Notes: generated by a model from the letters alone, not told the origin. 64,000 nt of DNA from Nitrogeniibacter aestuarii (GCF_017309585.1 NZ_CP071321.1:1116001-1180000), one strand, 5' to 3'; positions 26,817 to 35,966 are shown, counted from the stretch's first letter. Translations and numbers: made by a program.

Positions 26817-27455
26817 ATGAGGTTTTTGTTCGCTTGTGCATTGGCGCTGACGGTTTCGGGTCCGTCTCAAGCGTTGACCCTGAATTTCTCCGACCTTGAG
26901 CAGGCCGGTGATTCTTACGTGCTCATGAATCACTACGAATCGTCGGGTTTCAAAATTGAGCACCCAAATCCTCTATATCCAGAGGATCCAGATCTCTTCG
27001 GAACGTGGGGTAGCTCGCATCCAGAATACGACGCGTCGGCAGCGCTCTTTAATAACTACGGAGGGGAGACCTCGCGGATATCCGCCACAAATGGAGGTAC
27101 ATTCGGGTTGGTCTCGATGGAGTTTGACTTGCTCTTTTACGAAGACTACTTCGATCCCAATGGCTTCCCTCTTTTGATCGAAGTCAGGGGGTTTGATGCT
27201 TCTGGGGTTGAGCTTGCAAGGCAAGAGGTTGTCCTCGAAAGTGACGGCTGGTCAGCGGTTAATTTTTCCGATGCGTTTCGCAGCATCGCTTACGCTGAAT
27301 GGATCCAAGCTTATCCGCCAGAACAGACATACGGCTTCCAAATCAAGCCCTTTCAGTTCGATAACGTGGTCTTGTCTCCGGTGCCCGAAGCTAACATTGC
27401 CACCATGCTGATTGCCGGTTGCTGTCTTCTCACGGCTGTCGGCAGGAGACGGTAG
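26817..27455 (+). CDS. PEP-CTERM-like exported protein
   Basis: 212 residues from the ATG at 26817, chosen for AAAGGAATTTCG upstream and the signal peptide that follows (CALALTVSGPSQA). The body (LNFSDLEQAGDSYVLMNHYESSGFKIEH) resembles secreted lectin-like domains of PEP-CTERM proteins. The tail VPEANIATMLIAGCCLLTAVGRRR is a PEP-CTERM-type signal with a variant PEA motif. Base composition is lower in G+C than its neighbours. The gene sits between the two copies of the activator 3' end and its terminator, so it marks an insertion or rearrangement. Confidence 0.8.
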   Translation: MRFLFACALALTVSGPSQALTLNFSDLEQAGDSYVLMNHYESSGFKIEHPNPLYPEDPDLFGTWGSSHPEYDASAALFNNYGGETSRISATNGGTFGLVSMEFDLLFYEDYFDPNGFPLLIEVRGFDASGVELARQEVVLESDGWSAVNFSDAFRSIAYAEWIQAYPPEQTYGFQIKPFQFDNVVLSPVPEANIATMLIAGCCLLTAVGRRR

Positions 27456-27547
27456 ATCAAGGGCGGCTAGCCAAGCCTTGGGCGATGGGTGGTCGGTAGC
27501 GCGCGTTGGGCTGCGATACCGTTACATTGACGAGTCGTTCTGTCGGG

Positions 27548-27578
27548 AAAAAGGGGCGGCACATGCCGCCCCTTTTTT
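27548..27578. terminator. Bidirectional terminator of activator and PEP-CTERM genes
   Basis: AAAAAGGGGCGGCA / TGCCGCCCCTTTTTT separates converging genes. It is the parent copy of the element at 26300. Confidence 0.9.
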
Positions 27579-27597
27579 CTTTGCTGGCCTGAGCCGC

Positions 27598-29655
27598 TTA
27601 CCAACCATCTCTTCGATTCGGCGGCACGATCTGCAGCTTGTCCAGCTTGCGATAGAAGGTCGCCCGCGACATACCCAGTTCTTCGGCGGACTTCTTCACC
27701 TGCCACTGGTTGCGGCGCAGGGTTTCGATCATCTGGGCGCGCAGGGTGGCTTCGGCGTCGGTCATGGAGACCGGCGTGCGTGGTGCCGAGGGCGCGGCCG
27801 GTCGTGCCATGGCGGGCATCTGCAGGGGTGTGCGGTCCATGGGCGGCATGTTGGGGGGCGTCATGCAGTCCGAGGCGGCGGAGAAGATCTCCGGCGGGAA
27901 GTGCTCGGGGCGTAGGGCGTTGCCGTCGGCGATGGCACAGGCGTAGCGCATGGCGTGGCGCAGCTGGCGGATGTTGCCCGGCCATTCGTACTGCTCCAGC
28001 GCGCGGCGCACTTCGCTGTCCAGCTCCTGCCCCTCGCGTCCCATGGCGGCCGATTCGTCGCGCAGGACCTTGTCGATGACCTGGCCGATGTCGGTGCGCT
28101 CGCGCAGGGGCGGGAGCATGAAGACGGCAGCGTTGAGGCGGTAGTAAAGGTCCTCGCGGAAGCGGCCTTCGCGCACCAGCTCGGGCAGGTTCTGGTGAGT
28201 GGCGCAGATGATGTGCAGGTTCACCGGGATGGGGGTCTCGGCGCCCAGAGGCAGCACTTCGCCTTCGGCCAGCACGCGCAGCAAGCGGCACTGCAGCTGC
28301 AGCGGCATGTCGCCGATTTCGTCCAGGAAGAGGGTGCCGCCGTCGGCCTGCAGGATCTTGCCGCGGGCGCCCTTGTTGCGCGCGCCAGTGAAGGCGCCGT
28401 CCCGGTAGCCGAACAGTTCGCTCTCGATCAGGTTTTCCGGAATGGCCGCGCAGTTGAGGGCCACGAAGGGTTTGTCGCGCCGCTCGGAGTAGTCGTGGAT
28501 GGCGCGGGAGAAGGCTTCCTTGCCGGTGCCGGTTTCGCCCAGCAGCATGGCGGGGATGTCGCGGTTGGCAATCTTGAGGGCGCGCTCCACGTTGTCGCGC
28601 AGGCGCACGTCTTCGATGGCCAGGTGGCTGAAGCCGCGCAGGTGTTCTTTCGGTTCGCGTTTGGCCAGTTCCTGCCGCACCATTTCCGGTTCGGGGCGGA
28701 TGGAGGTGCGCTTGCGCAGCGCCGGGGAATGCAGGTTGGCGAACAGGCGCTCACCCGAGCCCTGGATGCGCAGCGGGAAGGCCTGACCCGGACGACCGTG
28801 GGCGGTGGCAAGGATGTCGTGGGCGGTGCACTCGAACAGGTCGTGAATGAACTCCGGGGGCGTGCCGTCGCGGGTGAACAGCTCGAGCTTGGCGCGCCGG
28901 TTGCCGCCCATGATGCGTCCGTTCTCGTCGAAACCGATGAGGTAGTCGGTCTGCACGCTCAGGTATTCGGCCAGGCGACCACACTGCAGCACCCAGTAGG
29001 GGCGCAGGGTGTAATAGGCAAAGGCATTCTCGATCTGTTGCGCCCGCTCGATCACCATGCGGAACACCAGCGCCTGACTGTCGCGGCCGGTGGGGGAGTG
29101 CAGCGCCGAGGCGTCGAGGATGGCGATGGGCGAGTCCTCCATGCCGAAGATGGGGGCCGAGCTGCAGGTGAAGGCGATGTTGTGGGTGCGGAAGTGTTCG
29201 TCCCGGTGCACCAGGGTGGGCTGGCCGTCGATCAGGCTGGTGCCCACGCCGCAGGTGCCCTCGGTATCTTCCGACCAGCAGGTGCCGGGGCGAAAGCCCT
29301 GTTCGCGGAATTCCTTTTCCAGACTCGGCACGGTGCGGTAGTCGAGGGTGATGCCGGCGCCGTCGGTCATGAGTACACAGTAGTTGGCGGGCAGCACCTG
29401 GGCGTGCAGGCGGTCGATGCCTTCACGGGAGATGCGCATGAAGGCTTCCAGGCGGTCGCGGTGCTCGCGCAATTCCTGCGAGGTGACGATACGGGGCGTA
29501 TTGACTCGTGCCGGATCGACCTGGTGGGTGTTGAGCGAACGCTGCCAGGAGCGCATGAGCCGCTGTGAGCTGGCGTCGGGGCCGAGCTGTGTCTTGCGCT
29601 CGACGACTTCCAGCACCTTGCCGACATGTCTTGCGACTGTCTGTGGTGATTGCAT
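27598..29655 (-). CDS. acoR: AcoR-type sigma-54-dependent transcriptional activator
   Basis: 685 residues with a strong GGAGGAG ribosome site. The N-terminal half has a GAF-like sensor region (about 80-230: CWSEDTEGTCGVGTSL, HFRTHNIAFTCSSAPIFGM), followed by a PAS-like segment (YLIGFDENGRIMGGNRRA). The AAA+ domain has Walker A (LLGETGTGKEAF), the sigma-54 contact loop GAFTGA (near 420) and Walker B (GGTLFLDEIGD). The C-terminus is a Fis-type HTH. This layout is that of AcoR, which senses acetoin or related aldehydes and activates aco operons. It is divergent from acoX. Four sigma-54-type promoters nearby are its likely targets (inference). Confidence 0.9.
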   Translation of the reverse strand: MQSPQTVARHVGKVLEVVERKTQLGPDASSQRLMRSWQRSLNTHQVDPARVNTPRIVTSQELREHRDRLEAFMRISREGIDRLHAQVLPANYCVLMTDGAGITLDYRTVPSLEKEFREQGFRPGTCWSEDTEGTCGVGTSLIDGQPTLVHRDEHFRTHNIAFTCSSAPIFGMEDSPIAILDASALHSPTGRDSQALVFRMVIERAQQIENAFAYYTLRPYWVLQCGRLAEYLSVQTDYLIGFDENGRIMGGNRRAKLELFTRDGTPPEFIHDLFECTAHDILATAHGRPGQAFPLRIQGSGERLFANLHSPALRKRTSIRPEPEMVRQELAKREPKEHLRGFSHLAIEDVRLRDNVERALKIANRDIPAMLLGETGTGKEAFSRAIHDYSERRDKPFVALNCAAIPENLIESELFGYRDGAFTGARNKGARGKILQADGGTLFLDEIGDMPLQLQCRLLRVLAEGEVLPLGAETPIPVNLHIICATHQNLPELVREGRFREDLYYRLNAAVFMLPPLRERTDIGQVIDKVLRDESAAMGREGQELDSEVRRALEQYEWPGNIRQLRHAMRYACAIADGNALRPEHFPPEIFSAASDCMTPPNMPPMDRTPLQMPAMARPAAPSAPRTPVSMTDAEATLRAQMIETLRRNQWQVKKSAEELGMSRATFYRKLDKLQIVPPNRRDGW

Positions 29656-29787
29656 TTTGTCTCCTCCGTTCCGGTCTTGTTGCGCCGGATATCTCGAGTA
29701 GCACCGATCTCTCGGGGAGCGGTGCGGAGCATCTTTGACCCCGAGTCAAGACTAAGAGTGTGTTTACACGAACGCAATAGGTACACG

Positions 29788-29807
29788 TGTCTCATTTGGC
29801 TGAGACA
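29788..29807. promoter_or_regulatory. Putative activator site between acoR and acoX
   Basis: TGTCTCATTTGGCTGAGACA is a perfect inverted repeat (arms TGTCTCA/TGAGACA, six-base spacer), 165 bases before the acoX sigma-54-type promoter. Confidence 0.6.
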
Positions 29808-29971
29808 GCTGTGGCCGGACACACGGTCACTGACGCACCTGTCTTCGAGCGATGCGCCGGTTTTGCATGCCCGTAGCGGGTTGTGGCTGATCTGTGCGTC
29901 TGTTTCAAGTGGCTGAAAATAAAGCGATTAGCGAAGTTTTAGCGGTGGATTTCGGTTTGGGGGGGGTGTTC

Positions 29972-29987
29972 CGGCACGACTCCTGCG
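29972..29987 (+). promoter_or_regulatory. Sigma-54 promoter for acoX operon
   Basis: CGGCACGACTCCTGCG has GGCACG at -24 and CTGCG at -12 with exact spacing. It lies 34 bases before the acoX GTG. Confidence 0.7.
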
Positions 29988-30020
29988 CTAGGGCTGAGGA
30001 CTCAATCCACAGGATGCCTC

Positions 30021-31103
30021 GTGCCCCACATCGCTCAACCTGCCATCACTGTCGGCATCATCGCCAACCCGGCTTCCGGGCGCGACATTCGCCGGCTGAC
30101 CGCCAAGGCCTCGGTGTTCCCGACCGCCGAGAAGGCGAACATGGTCCAGCGCGTTCTGGGTCCGCTCGGTCGGCTCGGCGTTGATCGCGTGCTCATGATG
30201 CCGGACAAGACCGGTATCGCTGCCGGGGTGATCCGCGCCCTGCGCACCCACCACGCCACCCATCTGCCGCCCTGGCCGCAGGTGGACTTTCTCGACATGC
30301 CGATCACCGAAACGCAGGAAGACACGGTGGTGGCGGCGCGCATGCTGGTCGAGGCCGGCGCACAGCTGGTGGTGGTGCTCGGCGGTGACGGCACCCATCG
30401 GCTGGTGGCCGCTGCCGCGCCCGAGCTGCCCATGGCAACGCTCTCGAGCGGCACCAATAACGTGTTCCCCGATCTTCGCGAAGCGACGGTGACCGGACTG
30501 GCGGCGGCCATGTATCTGACCGGGCGCGTGTCGCGAGAAAAAGCGCTCAAACCGAACAAGCGGCTGGTGGTGCGCTATGGCGAGCGTGAAGAGATCGCGC
30601 TGGTGGACCTGTGCGTGACCCGTCACCAGCACATTGGCGCTCGCGCCGTGTGGGAGGCCGACACCATCACCGAGCTGTTCGTCACCTTTGCCGAGGCGGA
30701 CGCCATCGGCCTGTCGGCCATCGCGGCGGCAGTGGCTACCGTGCCGCGCGAGGGCGATCAGGGCTTGCGGGTGGTCTGCGGGCCGACGGGGCAGCCAGTC
30801 CTGGCGCCCATCGCCCCCGGGGTGCTGGCCGAGCTGGGCGTGACCCGCGCCGAGGCGCTGGTGCCCGGCACCGAATATCGCATCGAGCCCCTGATGGGCA
30901 GCGTGGCCCTCGATGGCGAGCGCGAGATCGAGCTCGATGGCCGCACGCCGGCCTTTGTGCGCATCGACACCCGCGGGCCGCTCACGCTGGACGTGCCGGC
31001 AACCCTGGCCGCGGCCCGGGAGGCATCGATGCCTTCATCCATTTTCCAAGTTGCAGCGTCGCCCGATTCGCGGCGGCTCGCATCCGGTCGATCCGACCAA
31101 TAA
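30021..31103 (+). CDS. acoX: AcoX, ATP-NAD kinase family protein of acetoin operon
   Basis: 360 residues from a GTG start. ITVGIIANPASGRDIRRL at the N-terminus and VVVLGGDGTHRLVA with the GGDG motif place it in the ATP-NAD kinase-like family. AcoX is the usual first gene of betaproteobacterial acetoin operons; its reaction is not established. It follows the sigma-54-type promoter directly and precedes acoA by 18 bases. Confidence 0.88.
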   Translation: MPHIAQPAITVGIIANPASGRDIRRLTAKASVFPTAEKANMVQRVLGPLGRLGVDRVLMMPDKTGIAAGVIRALRTHHATHLPPWPQVDFLDMPITETQEDTVVAARMLVEAGAQLVVVLGGDGTHRLVAAAAPELPMATLSSGTNNVFPDLREATVTGLAAAMYLTGRVSREKALKPNKRLVVRYGEREEIALVDLCVTRHQHIGARAVWEADTITELFVTFAEADAIGLSAIAAAVATVPREGDQGLRVVCGPTGQPVLAPIAPGVLAELGVTRAEALVPGTEYRIEPLMGSVALDGEREIELDGRTPAFVRIDTRGPLTLDVPATLAAAREASMPSSIFQVAASPDSRRLASGRSDQ

Positions 31104-31121
31104 CCCAAGAAGGAGACAATC

Positions 31122-32096
31122 GTGACCAGCACGCTCAATCGTGAAGGCCTGCTCGAGGCCTACCGGACGATGCGCACCATCCGCGAATTCGAGGAACGGG
31201 TGCACAACGACTTTGCCACCGGCGAGATCCCGGGCTTCGTTCACCTGTATGCCGGCGAAGAGGCTTCGGCCACCGGCGTCATGGCCCACCTGAACGGCGA
31301 CGACTACATCGCCAGTACCCATCGCGGCCATGGCCATTGCATTGCCAAGGGCGTCGATCCGGTCGGCATGATGGCCGAGATCTGGGGCAAGGCCACCGGC
31401 ACCTGCAAGGGCAAGGGCGGCTCCATGCACATTGCCGATCTGGAAGTGGGCATGCTCGGCGCCAACGGCATCGTCGGTGGCGGCGGCCCGCTCATCTGCG
31501 GCACCGCGCTGGCCTCCAAACTGCGTGGCGACAGGACCGTGGGTGTGTGCTTCTTCGGTGACGGCGCTTCCAACCAGGGCACCATCTTCGAGGCCATGAA
31601 CCTGGCCACGGTGTGGAATCTGCCGGCCATCTTCGTGGCCGAGAACAATGGTTACGCCGAGGCCACGTCCTCCACCTTCTCCGTGGCGGTGGACAACATC
31701 GCTGACCGCGCCTCCGCCTTCGGCATGCCTGGCGTGATCGTCGACGGCTTCGATTTCTTCGCCGTGCATGAAGCGGCAGGCGAGGCCATCGAGCGCGCCC
31801 GCAATGGTGGCGGCCCGACCCTGCTGGAAGTGAAGCTGTCGCGCTACTACGGCCACTTCGAGGGTGACCAGCAGACCTATCGCGCGCCCGGCGAGGTGCA
31901 GAAGCTGCGCGAAACCAAGGACTGCCTGATGCAGTTCCGCAAGCGCGTGACCGCCAACGGTGAAATCACCAACGAACAGCTCGATGCCATCGACGCCGAG
32001 GTGCTGAAGATGATCGACGACTCGGTGATCAAGGCCAAGTCGGATCCCAAGCCTGATGCATCCCAACTGATGACCGACGTGTACGTGAGCTACTAA
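31122..32096 (+). CDS. acoA: Acetoin dehydrogenase E1 alpha subunit (TPP-dependent)
   Basis: 324 residues with AAGGAGACA upstream. It shows the E1 alpha pattern: RTIREFEERVHNDF, STHRGHGHCIAKG, GKGGSMHI, and the TPP/Mg motif GDGASNQGTIFEAMNLA. With AcoB it cleaves acetoin to acetaldehyde and a TPP-bound acetyl unit that is passed to the lipoyl arm of AcoC. The GKATGTCKGKGGSMH loop and the acoX/acoC context separate it from pyruvate and branched-chain E1 enzymes. Confidence 0.95.
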   Translation: MTSTLNREGLLEAYRTMRTIREFEERVHNDFATGEIPGFVHLYAGEEASATGVMAHLNGDDYIASTHRGHGHCIAKGVDPVGMMAEIWGKATGTCKGKGGSMHIADLEVGMLGANGIVGGGGPLICGTALASKLRGDRTVGVCFFGDGASNQGTIFEAMNLATVWNLPAIFVAENNGYAEATSSTFSVAVDNIADRASAFGMPGVIVDGFDFFAVHEAAGEAIERARNGGGPTLLEVKLSRYYGHFEGDQQTYRAPGEVQKLRETKDCLMQFRKRVTANGEITNEQLDAIDAEVLKMIDDSVIKAKSDPKPDASQLMTDVYVSY

Positions 32097-32116
32097 CAGA
32101 ATCCGAGGAGACGACA

Positions 32117-33127
32117 ATGGCAAGAAAGATCAGTTACCAGCAGGCCATCAACGAGGCACTGGATCAGGAAATGAGCCGCGATCAGACCGTGATCGTGATG
32201 GGTGAGGACAATGCCGGCGGCGCCGGATCGCCGGGCGAGGAAGACTCCTGGGGCGGTGTGCTGGGCGTGACCAAGGGGCTGTTCCACAAGCACCCGGGCC
32301 GCGTGCTCGACACCCCGATCTCGGAGTCGGGCTTCATTGGTGCCGCGGTGGGCGCCGCCTGCAACGGCATGCGTCCGGTGGCCGAACTCATGTTCGTGGA
32401 TTTTCTCGGCGTGTGTTTCGACCAGATCTTCAACCAGGCGGCCAAATTCAAGTACATGTTCGGTGGCAAGGCGGAAACGCCGGTGGTGATCCGTACCATG
32501 TACGGTGCGGGCTTCCGCGCAGCGGCCCAGCACTCCCAGTGCCTGTACAACATCTTCACCCACATCCCGGGTCTGAAGGTGGTGGTGCCGTCCAACCCGT
32601 ATGACGCCAAGGGCCTGCTGATCCAGTCGATCCGCGACAACGACCCGGTCATCTTCATGGAGCACAAGGTGCTCTACACCATGGAAGGCGACGTGCCCGA
32701 AGAGAGCTACGCCATCCCCTTCGGTGAAGCCAACGTGCTGCGCGAAGGTAACGACGTGACCATCGTGGCCATCGGCCGCATGGTGAATCTGGCCATGGAA
32801 GCGGCCGGCAACCTGCAGAAGCAGGGCATCCAGTGCGAAGTGATCGACCCGCGCACCACCTCGCCGCTGGACGAGGACACCATCCTCGAGAGCGTCGAGA
32901 ACACCGGTCGTCTGGTGGTCGTCGATGAGTCCAACCCCCGTTGCAGCATGGCCAGCGACATCGCCGGCATTGTTGCCCAGAAGGCCTTCGGTGCCCTGAA
33001 GGCGCCGATCGAGCAAGTGACCGCGCCCCACGTACCGGTGCCGTTCAGCGACGCGCTGGAAGACATCTACGTGCCGAGTGTGGCCCAGATCGAAGCGGCC
33101 GCCAAGCGAGTCAAGGAGTACAAGTAA
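32117..33127 (+). CDS. acoB: Acetoin dehydrogenase E1 beta subunit
   Basis: 336 residues. Seen: MARKISYQQAINEALDQEM, VMGEDNAGG, DTPISESGFIGAAVGAA and KVVVPSNPYDAKGLL, all standard for transketolase-like E1 beta chains. It binds the pyrophosphate side of TPP together with AcoA. The stop codon shares one base with the acoC start (TAATG), so translation is coupled. Confidence 0.95.
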   Translation: MARKISYQQAINEALDQEMSRDQTVIVMGEDNAGGAGSPGEEDSWGGVLGVTKGLFHKHPGRVLDTPISESGFIGAAVGAACNGMRPVAELMFVDFLGVCFDQIFNQAAKFKYMFGGKAETPVVIRTMYGAGFRAAAQHSQCLYNIFTHIPGLKVVVPSNPYDAKGLLIQSIRDNDPVIFMEHKVLYTMEGDVPEESYAIPFGEANVLREGNDVTIVAIGRMVNLAMEAAGNLQKQGIQCEVIDPRTTSPLDEDTILESVENTGRLVVVDESNPRCSMASDIAGIVAQKAFGALKAPIEQVTAPHVPVPFSDALEDIYVPSVAQIEAAAKRVKEYK

Positions 33128-34239
33128 TGTCTGCAATCCACACCCTCACCATGCCGAAATGGGGCCTTTCCATGAAAGAAGGGAAGGTCAACGGCTGGCT
33201 GAAGGACATCGGCGATGAGATCAGTCTGGGCGAGGAAATCGTCGAGATCGAATCGGAAAAGATCGCCGGTGCGCTCGAAGCCGGTGTGACCGGCGTGCTG
33301 CGCCGCCAGAGCGCCAACGAGGAAGACGTGCTGCCCGTGGGCGGACTGCTGGGCATCGTCACCGAAGGTGATGTGTCCGACGCCGACATCGACGCTGCCG
33401 TGGCCGAGTTCAACGCCAACTTCGTGCCGCCGTCCGACGATGAGGAGGACGACGGCCCCGCCACTCAGAACATCGAGATCGGCGGGCGTCGCATCCGTTA
33501 CCTCAAGCGTGGCGACGGCGGCGAGCCGATGATCCTGATCCATGGTTTTGGCGGCGACCTCAACAACTGGCTGTTCAACCATGAGCCCCTGTCGGCCGAG
33601 CGCGAGGTCTATGCCCTCGATCTGCCGGGGCATGGTGCGTCGGTCAAGGAGGTGGGCGACGGCAGTCTCGACACCCTGGCGGCCACGGTCATCGGTTTCA
33701 TGGATGAACTGGGCATCGGCGCGGCGCATCTGGTGGGGCACTCCATGGGCGGCGCGGTGTCGCTCTCGGTGGCCGACAAGGCACCGGAGAAGGTGCGCTC
33801 GCTCACCCTCATCTGCAGTGCCGGTCTGGGCGACGAGATCAACGGCGAGTACATCGACGGTTTCGTGGGTGCGGCGGATCGTCGCTCGCTCAAGCCGCTG
33901 CTCAAGGAGCTGTTCTCGGACGAGAGCCTGGTCACCCGCCAGCTGGTGGACGACATGCTCAAGTACAAGCGCCTCGAGGGTGTGGATGCGTCCCTGTCGG
34001 CCATCGCGGCCTCGGCCTTCAAGGGCGGCAAGCAGCAGACCGTCCTGCGTGGCGTGATCGAGCGGCTGGACAAACCGGTGCTGGTGATCTGGGGTCAGAA
34101 CGACCGGATCATCCCGTCCGCACATGCCCCGGCGGCAGGTGGCAAGGTGCAGACCGAGGTGCTCGAAGGGCAGGGCCACATGGTCCAGATGGAGTCGGCG
34201 AACGACGTCAATCGAATCATCGAGCGATTCCTCGCTTAA
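33127..34239 (+). CDS. acoC: Acetoin dehydrogenase E2 (lipoyl domain plus alpha/beta hydrolase fold)
   Basis: 370 residues. Residues 1-80 are a lipoyl domain (TMPKWGLSMKEG, and the lipoylated lysine in EIESEKIAGALEA). After an acidic linker comes an alpha/beta-hydrolase domain with ILIHGFGGDLNNW, the nucleophile elbow LVGHSMGGAVS, the acid VIWGQNDRII and the histidine EGQGHMVQ. This hydrolase-type E2 is known from acetoin operons and replaces the usual acyltransferase core. It should transfer acetyl from lipoate to CoA. I chose 33127 because the frame upstream lies inside acoB. Confidence 0.93.
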   Translation: MSAIHTLTMPKWGLSMKEGKVNGWLKDIGDEISLGEEIVEIESEKIAGALEAGVTGVLRRQSANEEDVLPVGGLLGIVTEGDVSDADIDAAVAEFNANFVPPSDDEEDDGPATQNIEIGGRRIRYLKRGDGGEPMILIHGFGGDLNNWLFNHEPLSAEREVYALDLPGHGASVKEVGDGSLDTLAATVIGFMDELGIGAAHLVGHSMGGAVSLSVADKAPEKVRSLTLICSAGLGDEINGEYIDGFVGAADRRSLKPLLKELFSDESLVTRQLVDDMLKYKRLEGVDASLSAIAASAFKGGKQQTVLRGVIERLDKPVLVIWGQNDRIIPSAHAPAAGGKVQTEVLEGQGHMVQMESANDVNRIIERFLA

Positions 34240-34245
34240 GCCTTG

Positions 34246-34279
34246 CGGCGGCCATCCGGATGGGTGGCCGCCGGTTTTT
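34246..34279 (+). terminator. Terminator or attenuator between acoC and lipA
   Basis: The stem CGGCGGCCA / TGGCCGCCG is followed by GTTTTTCC. lipA starts 13 bases later with no other promoter visible, so partial read-through is expected. Confidence 0.7.
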
Positions 34280-34291
34280 CCGGAGTGACCC

Positions 34292-35245
34292 ATGATGACA
34301 GAGCCAAAACCCGTGGGCCTGCGCGGGGGGGACAAGCTCGCCCGTATCCCGGTGAAGGTGGACAGCGAGCGCGCTTCGCCACCTAAACCGGCCTGGTTGC
34401 GCGCCCGTGACCCGGGGCTGCCCGCCGTGGCGCGCCTGCAAGGCATTCTGCGCGAGCATGAGCTGCACACCGTGTGCGAAGAGGCTGCCTGCCCCAACAT
34501 TGGCGAGTGCTTCAGCAACGGCACCGCCACTTTCATGATTCTGGGGGGCATCTGCACGCGGCGCTGCCCCTATTGCGATGTGGCCCACGGTCGCCCGGCG
34601 GCTCCGGACGCCGACGAGCCCGAACACCTGGCCCGCGCCATTGCCGCCATGGGATTGCGCTATGTGGTGATCACCTCGGTGGACCGTGACGACCTGCGCG
34701 ATGGCGGCGCGGACCATTTCGCCCAATGCATTCGCGCCGCACGCGAGGCGCACCCGGGCATCCGCATCGAGGTGCTGACACCGGATTTTCGCGGCCGTGA
34801 AGCGGTGGCGATGGACATCCTCGCCGCCACGCCGCCGGACGTGTTCAACCACAACATCGAGACCGTGCCGCGGTTGTACCGTGCCGCGCGCCCCGGGGGC
34901 GACTATCTCGGCTCGCTGGCTCTGCTGCAAGCGGCCAAGGCCGCCATGCCCGGTGTGCCCACCAAGTCGGGCCTGATGCTCGGGCTGGGTGAATCCGATG
35001 CCGAAGTGATTGCCGTGATGGCCGACCTGCGTGACCACGGCTGCGACATTCTAACCCTGGGGCAGTACCTGCGCCCCTCGAAAGACCATCTGCCGGTGGA
35101 CCGCTATGTGACACCCGCCGCCTTCGACCGCCTGCGTGAGCACGCGGTGGGCCTCGGTTTTGCCGAAGTCGCTGCCGGCCCGCTGGTGCGCTCGAGCTAC
35201 CGCGCCGATCAGGTGGCTGCCGCTGCGGGGGTGAAGCACGCATGA
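34292..35245 (+). CDS. lipA: Lipoyl synthase
   Basis: 317 residues. A radical-SAM enzyme that inserts two sulfurs into protein-bound octanoyl groups. Both cluster motifs are intact: CEEAACPNIGEC (auxiliary cluster) and CTRRCPYCDV (radical-SAM CxxxCxxC). The later VFNHNIETVPRLY and LTLGQYLRPSKDHLPV are family signatures. The placement inside an acetoin dehydrogenase operon suggests it makes lipoate for AcoC. Its last four bases overlap the start of thiS (ATGA). Confidence 0.95.
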   Translation: MMTEPKPVGLRGGDKLARIPVKVDSERASPPKPAWLRARDPGLPAVARLQGILREHELHTVCEEAACPNIGECFSNGTATFMILGGICTRRCPYCDVAHGRPAAPDADEPEHLARAIAAMGLRYVVITSVDRDDLRDGGADHFAQCIRAAREAHPGIRIEVLTPDFRGREAVAMDILAATPPDVFNHNIETVPRLYRAARPGGDYLGSLALLQAAKAAMPGVPTKSGLMLGLGESDAEVIAVMADLRDHGCDILTLGQYLRPSKDHLPVDRYVTPAAFDRLREHAVGLGFAEVAAGPLVRSSYRADQVAAAAGVKHA

Positions 35246-35445
35246 ACCGAATCGAAATCAACGCACGCCCGACCGACATCCCGACCGGCTGGCGCGTGTC
35301 CGATCTGATTGAAGACCTGGGCTACACCGGCAAGCGCATCGCCGTGGAGATCAATGGCGAGATCGTCGTGCGCGGGGCCCACGAGGCCACCGTGCTGCGC
35401 GATGGCGACCGGGTCGAGATCGTGATTGCCGTGGGCGGCGGCTAG
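35242..35445 (+). CDS. thiS: ThiS sulfur carrier protein
   Basis: 67 residues ending VIAVGGG, the C-terminal diglycine tail (here triple glycine) that is adenylated and thiocarboxylated to carry sulfur for thiazole synthesis. RIAVEINGEIVVRGAHEATVLRDGDRVEIV is the ubiquitin-like fold. It overlaps lipA by four bases, so its translation is coupled to lipoyl synthase, an unusual arrangement. thiG lies two genes downstream. Confidence 0.93.
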   Translation: MNRIEINARPTDIPTGWRVSDLIEDLGYTGKRIAVEINGEIVVRGAHEATVLRDGDRVEIVIAVGGG

Positions 35446-35488
35446 AGCACACACCGCCCAACCACCACACCAAAACAAGGAGACACCC

Positions 35489-35956
35489 ATGAAACTGCTG
35501 CACGCACTTGGACTGAGCATTGCCCTGCTGGTCGCCCTGTGGGTCTATGTGAGCATCGGCATGCCGAATCTCGGCTTCTATCCCTGGATCGGCTTTGTGG
35601 CCTGGGCCGCGTTCTACGCGGCGGGCGGCGGGCGCGACGGGGTGTTCAAGCCGCTCGCGGCCGCCACGGTCGCCATCTTGCTGACCGCTGTCACCATGTA
35701 TGCCGTGGGTGTCGCGGGTGGCGGCCTGGGCGCCATGATCGGGCTGGTCGCCATCCTGGCTTTCGTGCTGGTGGTGCTCTCGGACGTGGCGGTGCTGTCG
35801 TATACCCCTGCGGCCTTCCTGGGGGCGGCCACCTACTTCGGCTCGGGGGGCAAGGTCGACGAGAGCATTCTCTTCGTGATCCTCTCGTGGATTGCCGGTC
35901 TGGTGCTCGGCTACGCCAGCGAGGCGCTGGGCAAGAAGATGGCCAAGCCGGCCTGA
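35489..35956 (+). CDS. DUF1097 family membrane protein
   Basis: 155 residues from the ATG at 35489 with AAGGAGA upstream. It has five hydrophobic segments. FYPWIGFVAWAAFYAAGGGRDG near residue 30 and AVLSYTPAAFLGAATYFG are typical of DUF1097 as I remember it. The function is unknown. It sits between thiS and thiG in the acetoin operon. Uptake of acetoin, a diol or a thiamine precursor is possible but unproven. Confidence 0.7.
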   Translation: MKLLHALGLSIALLVALWVYVSIGMPNLGFYPWIGFVAWAAFYAAGGGRDGVFKPLAAATVAILLTAVTMYAVGVAGGGLGAMIGLVAILAFVLVVLSDVAVLSYTPAAFLGAATYFGSGGKVDESILFVILSWIAGLVLGYASEALGKKMAKPA

Positions 35957-35966
35957 GGACTGCTTC

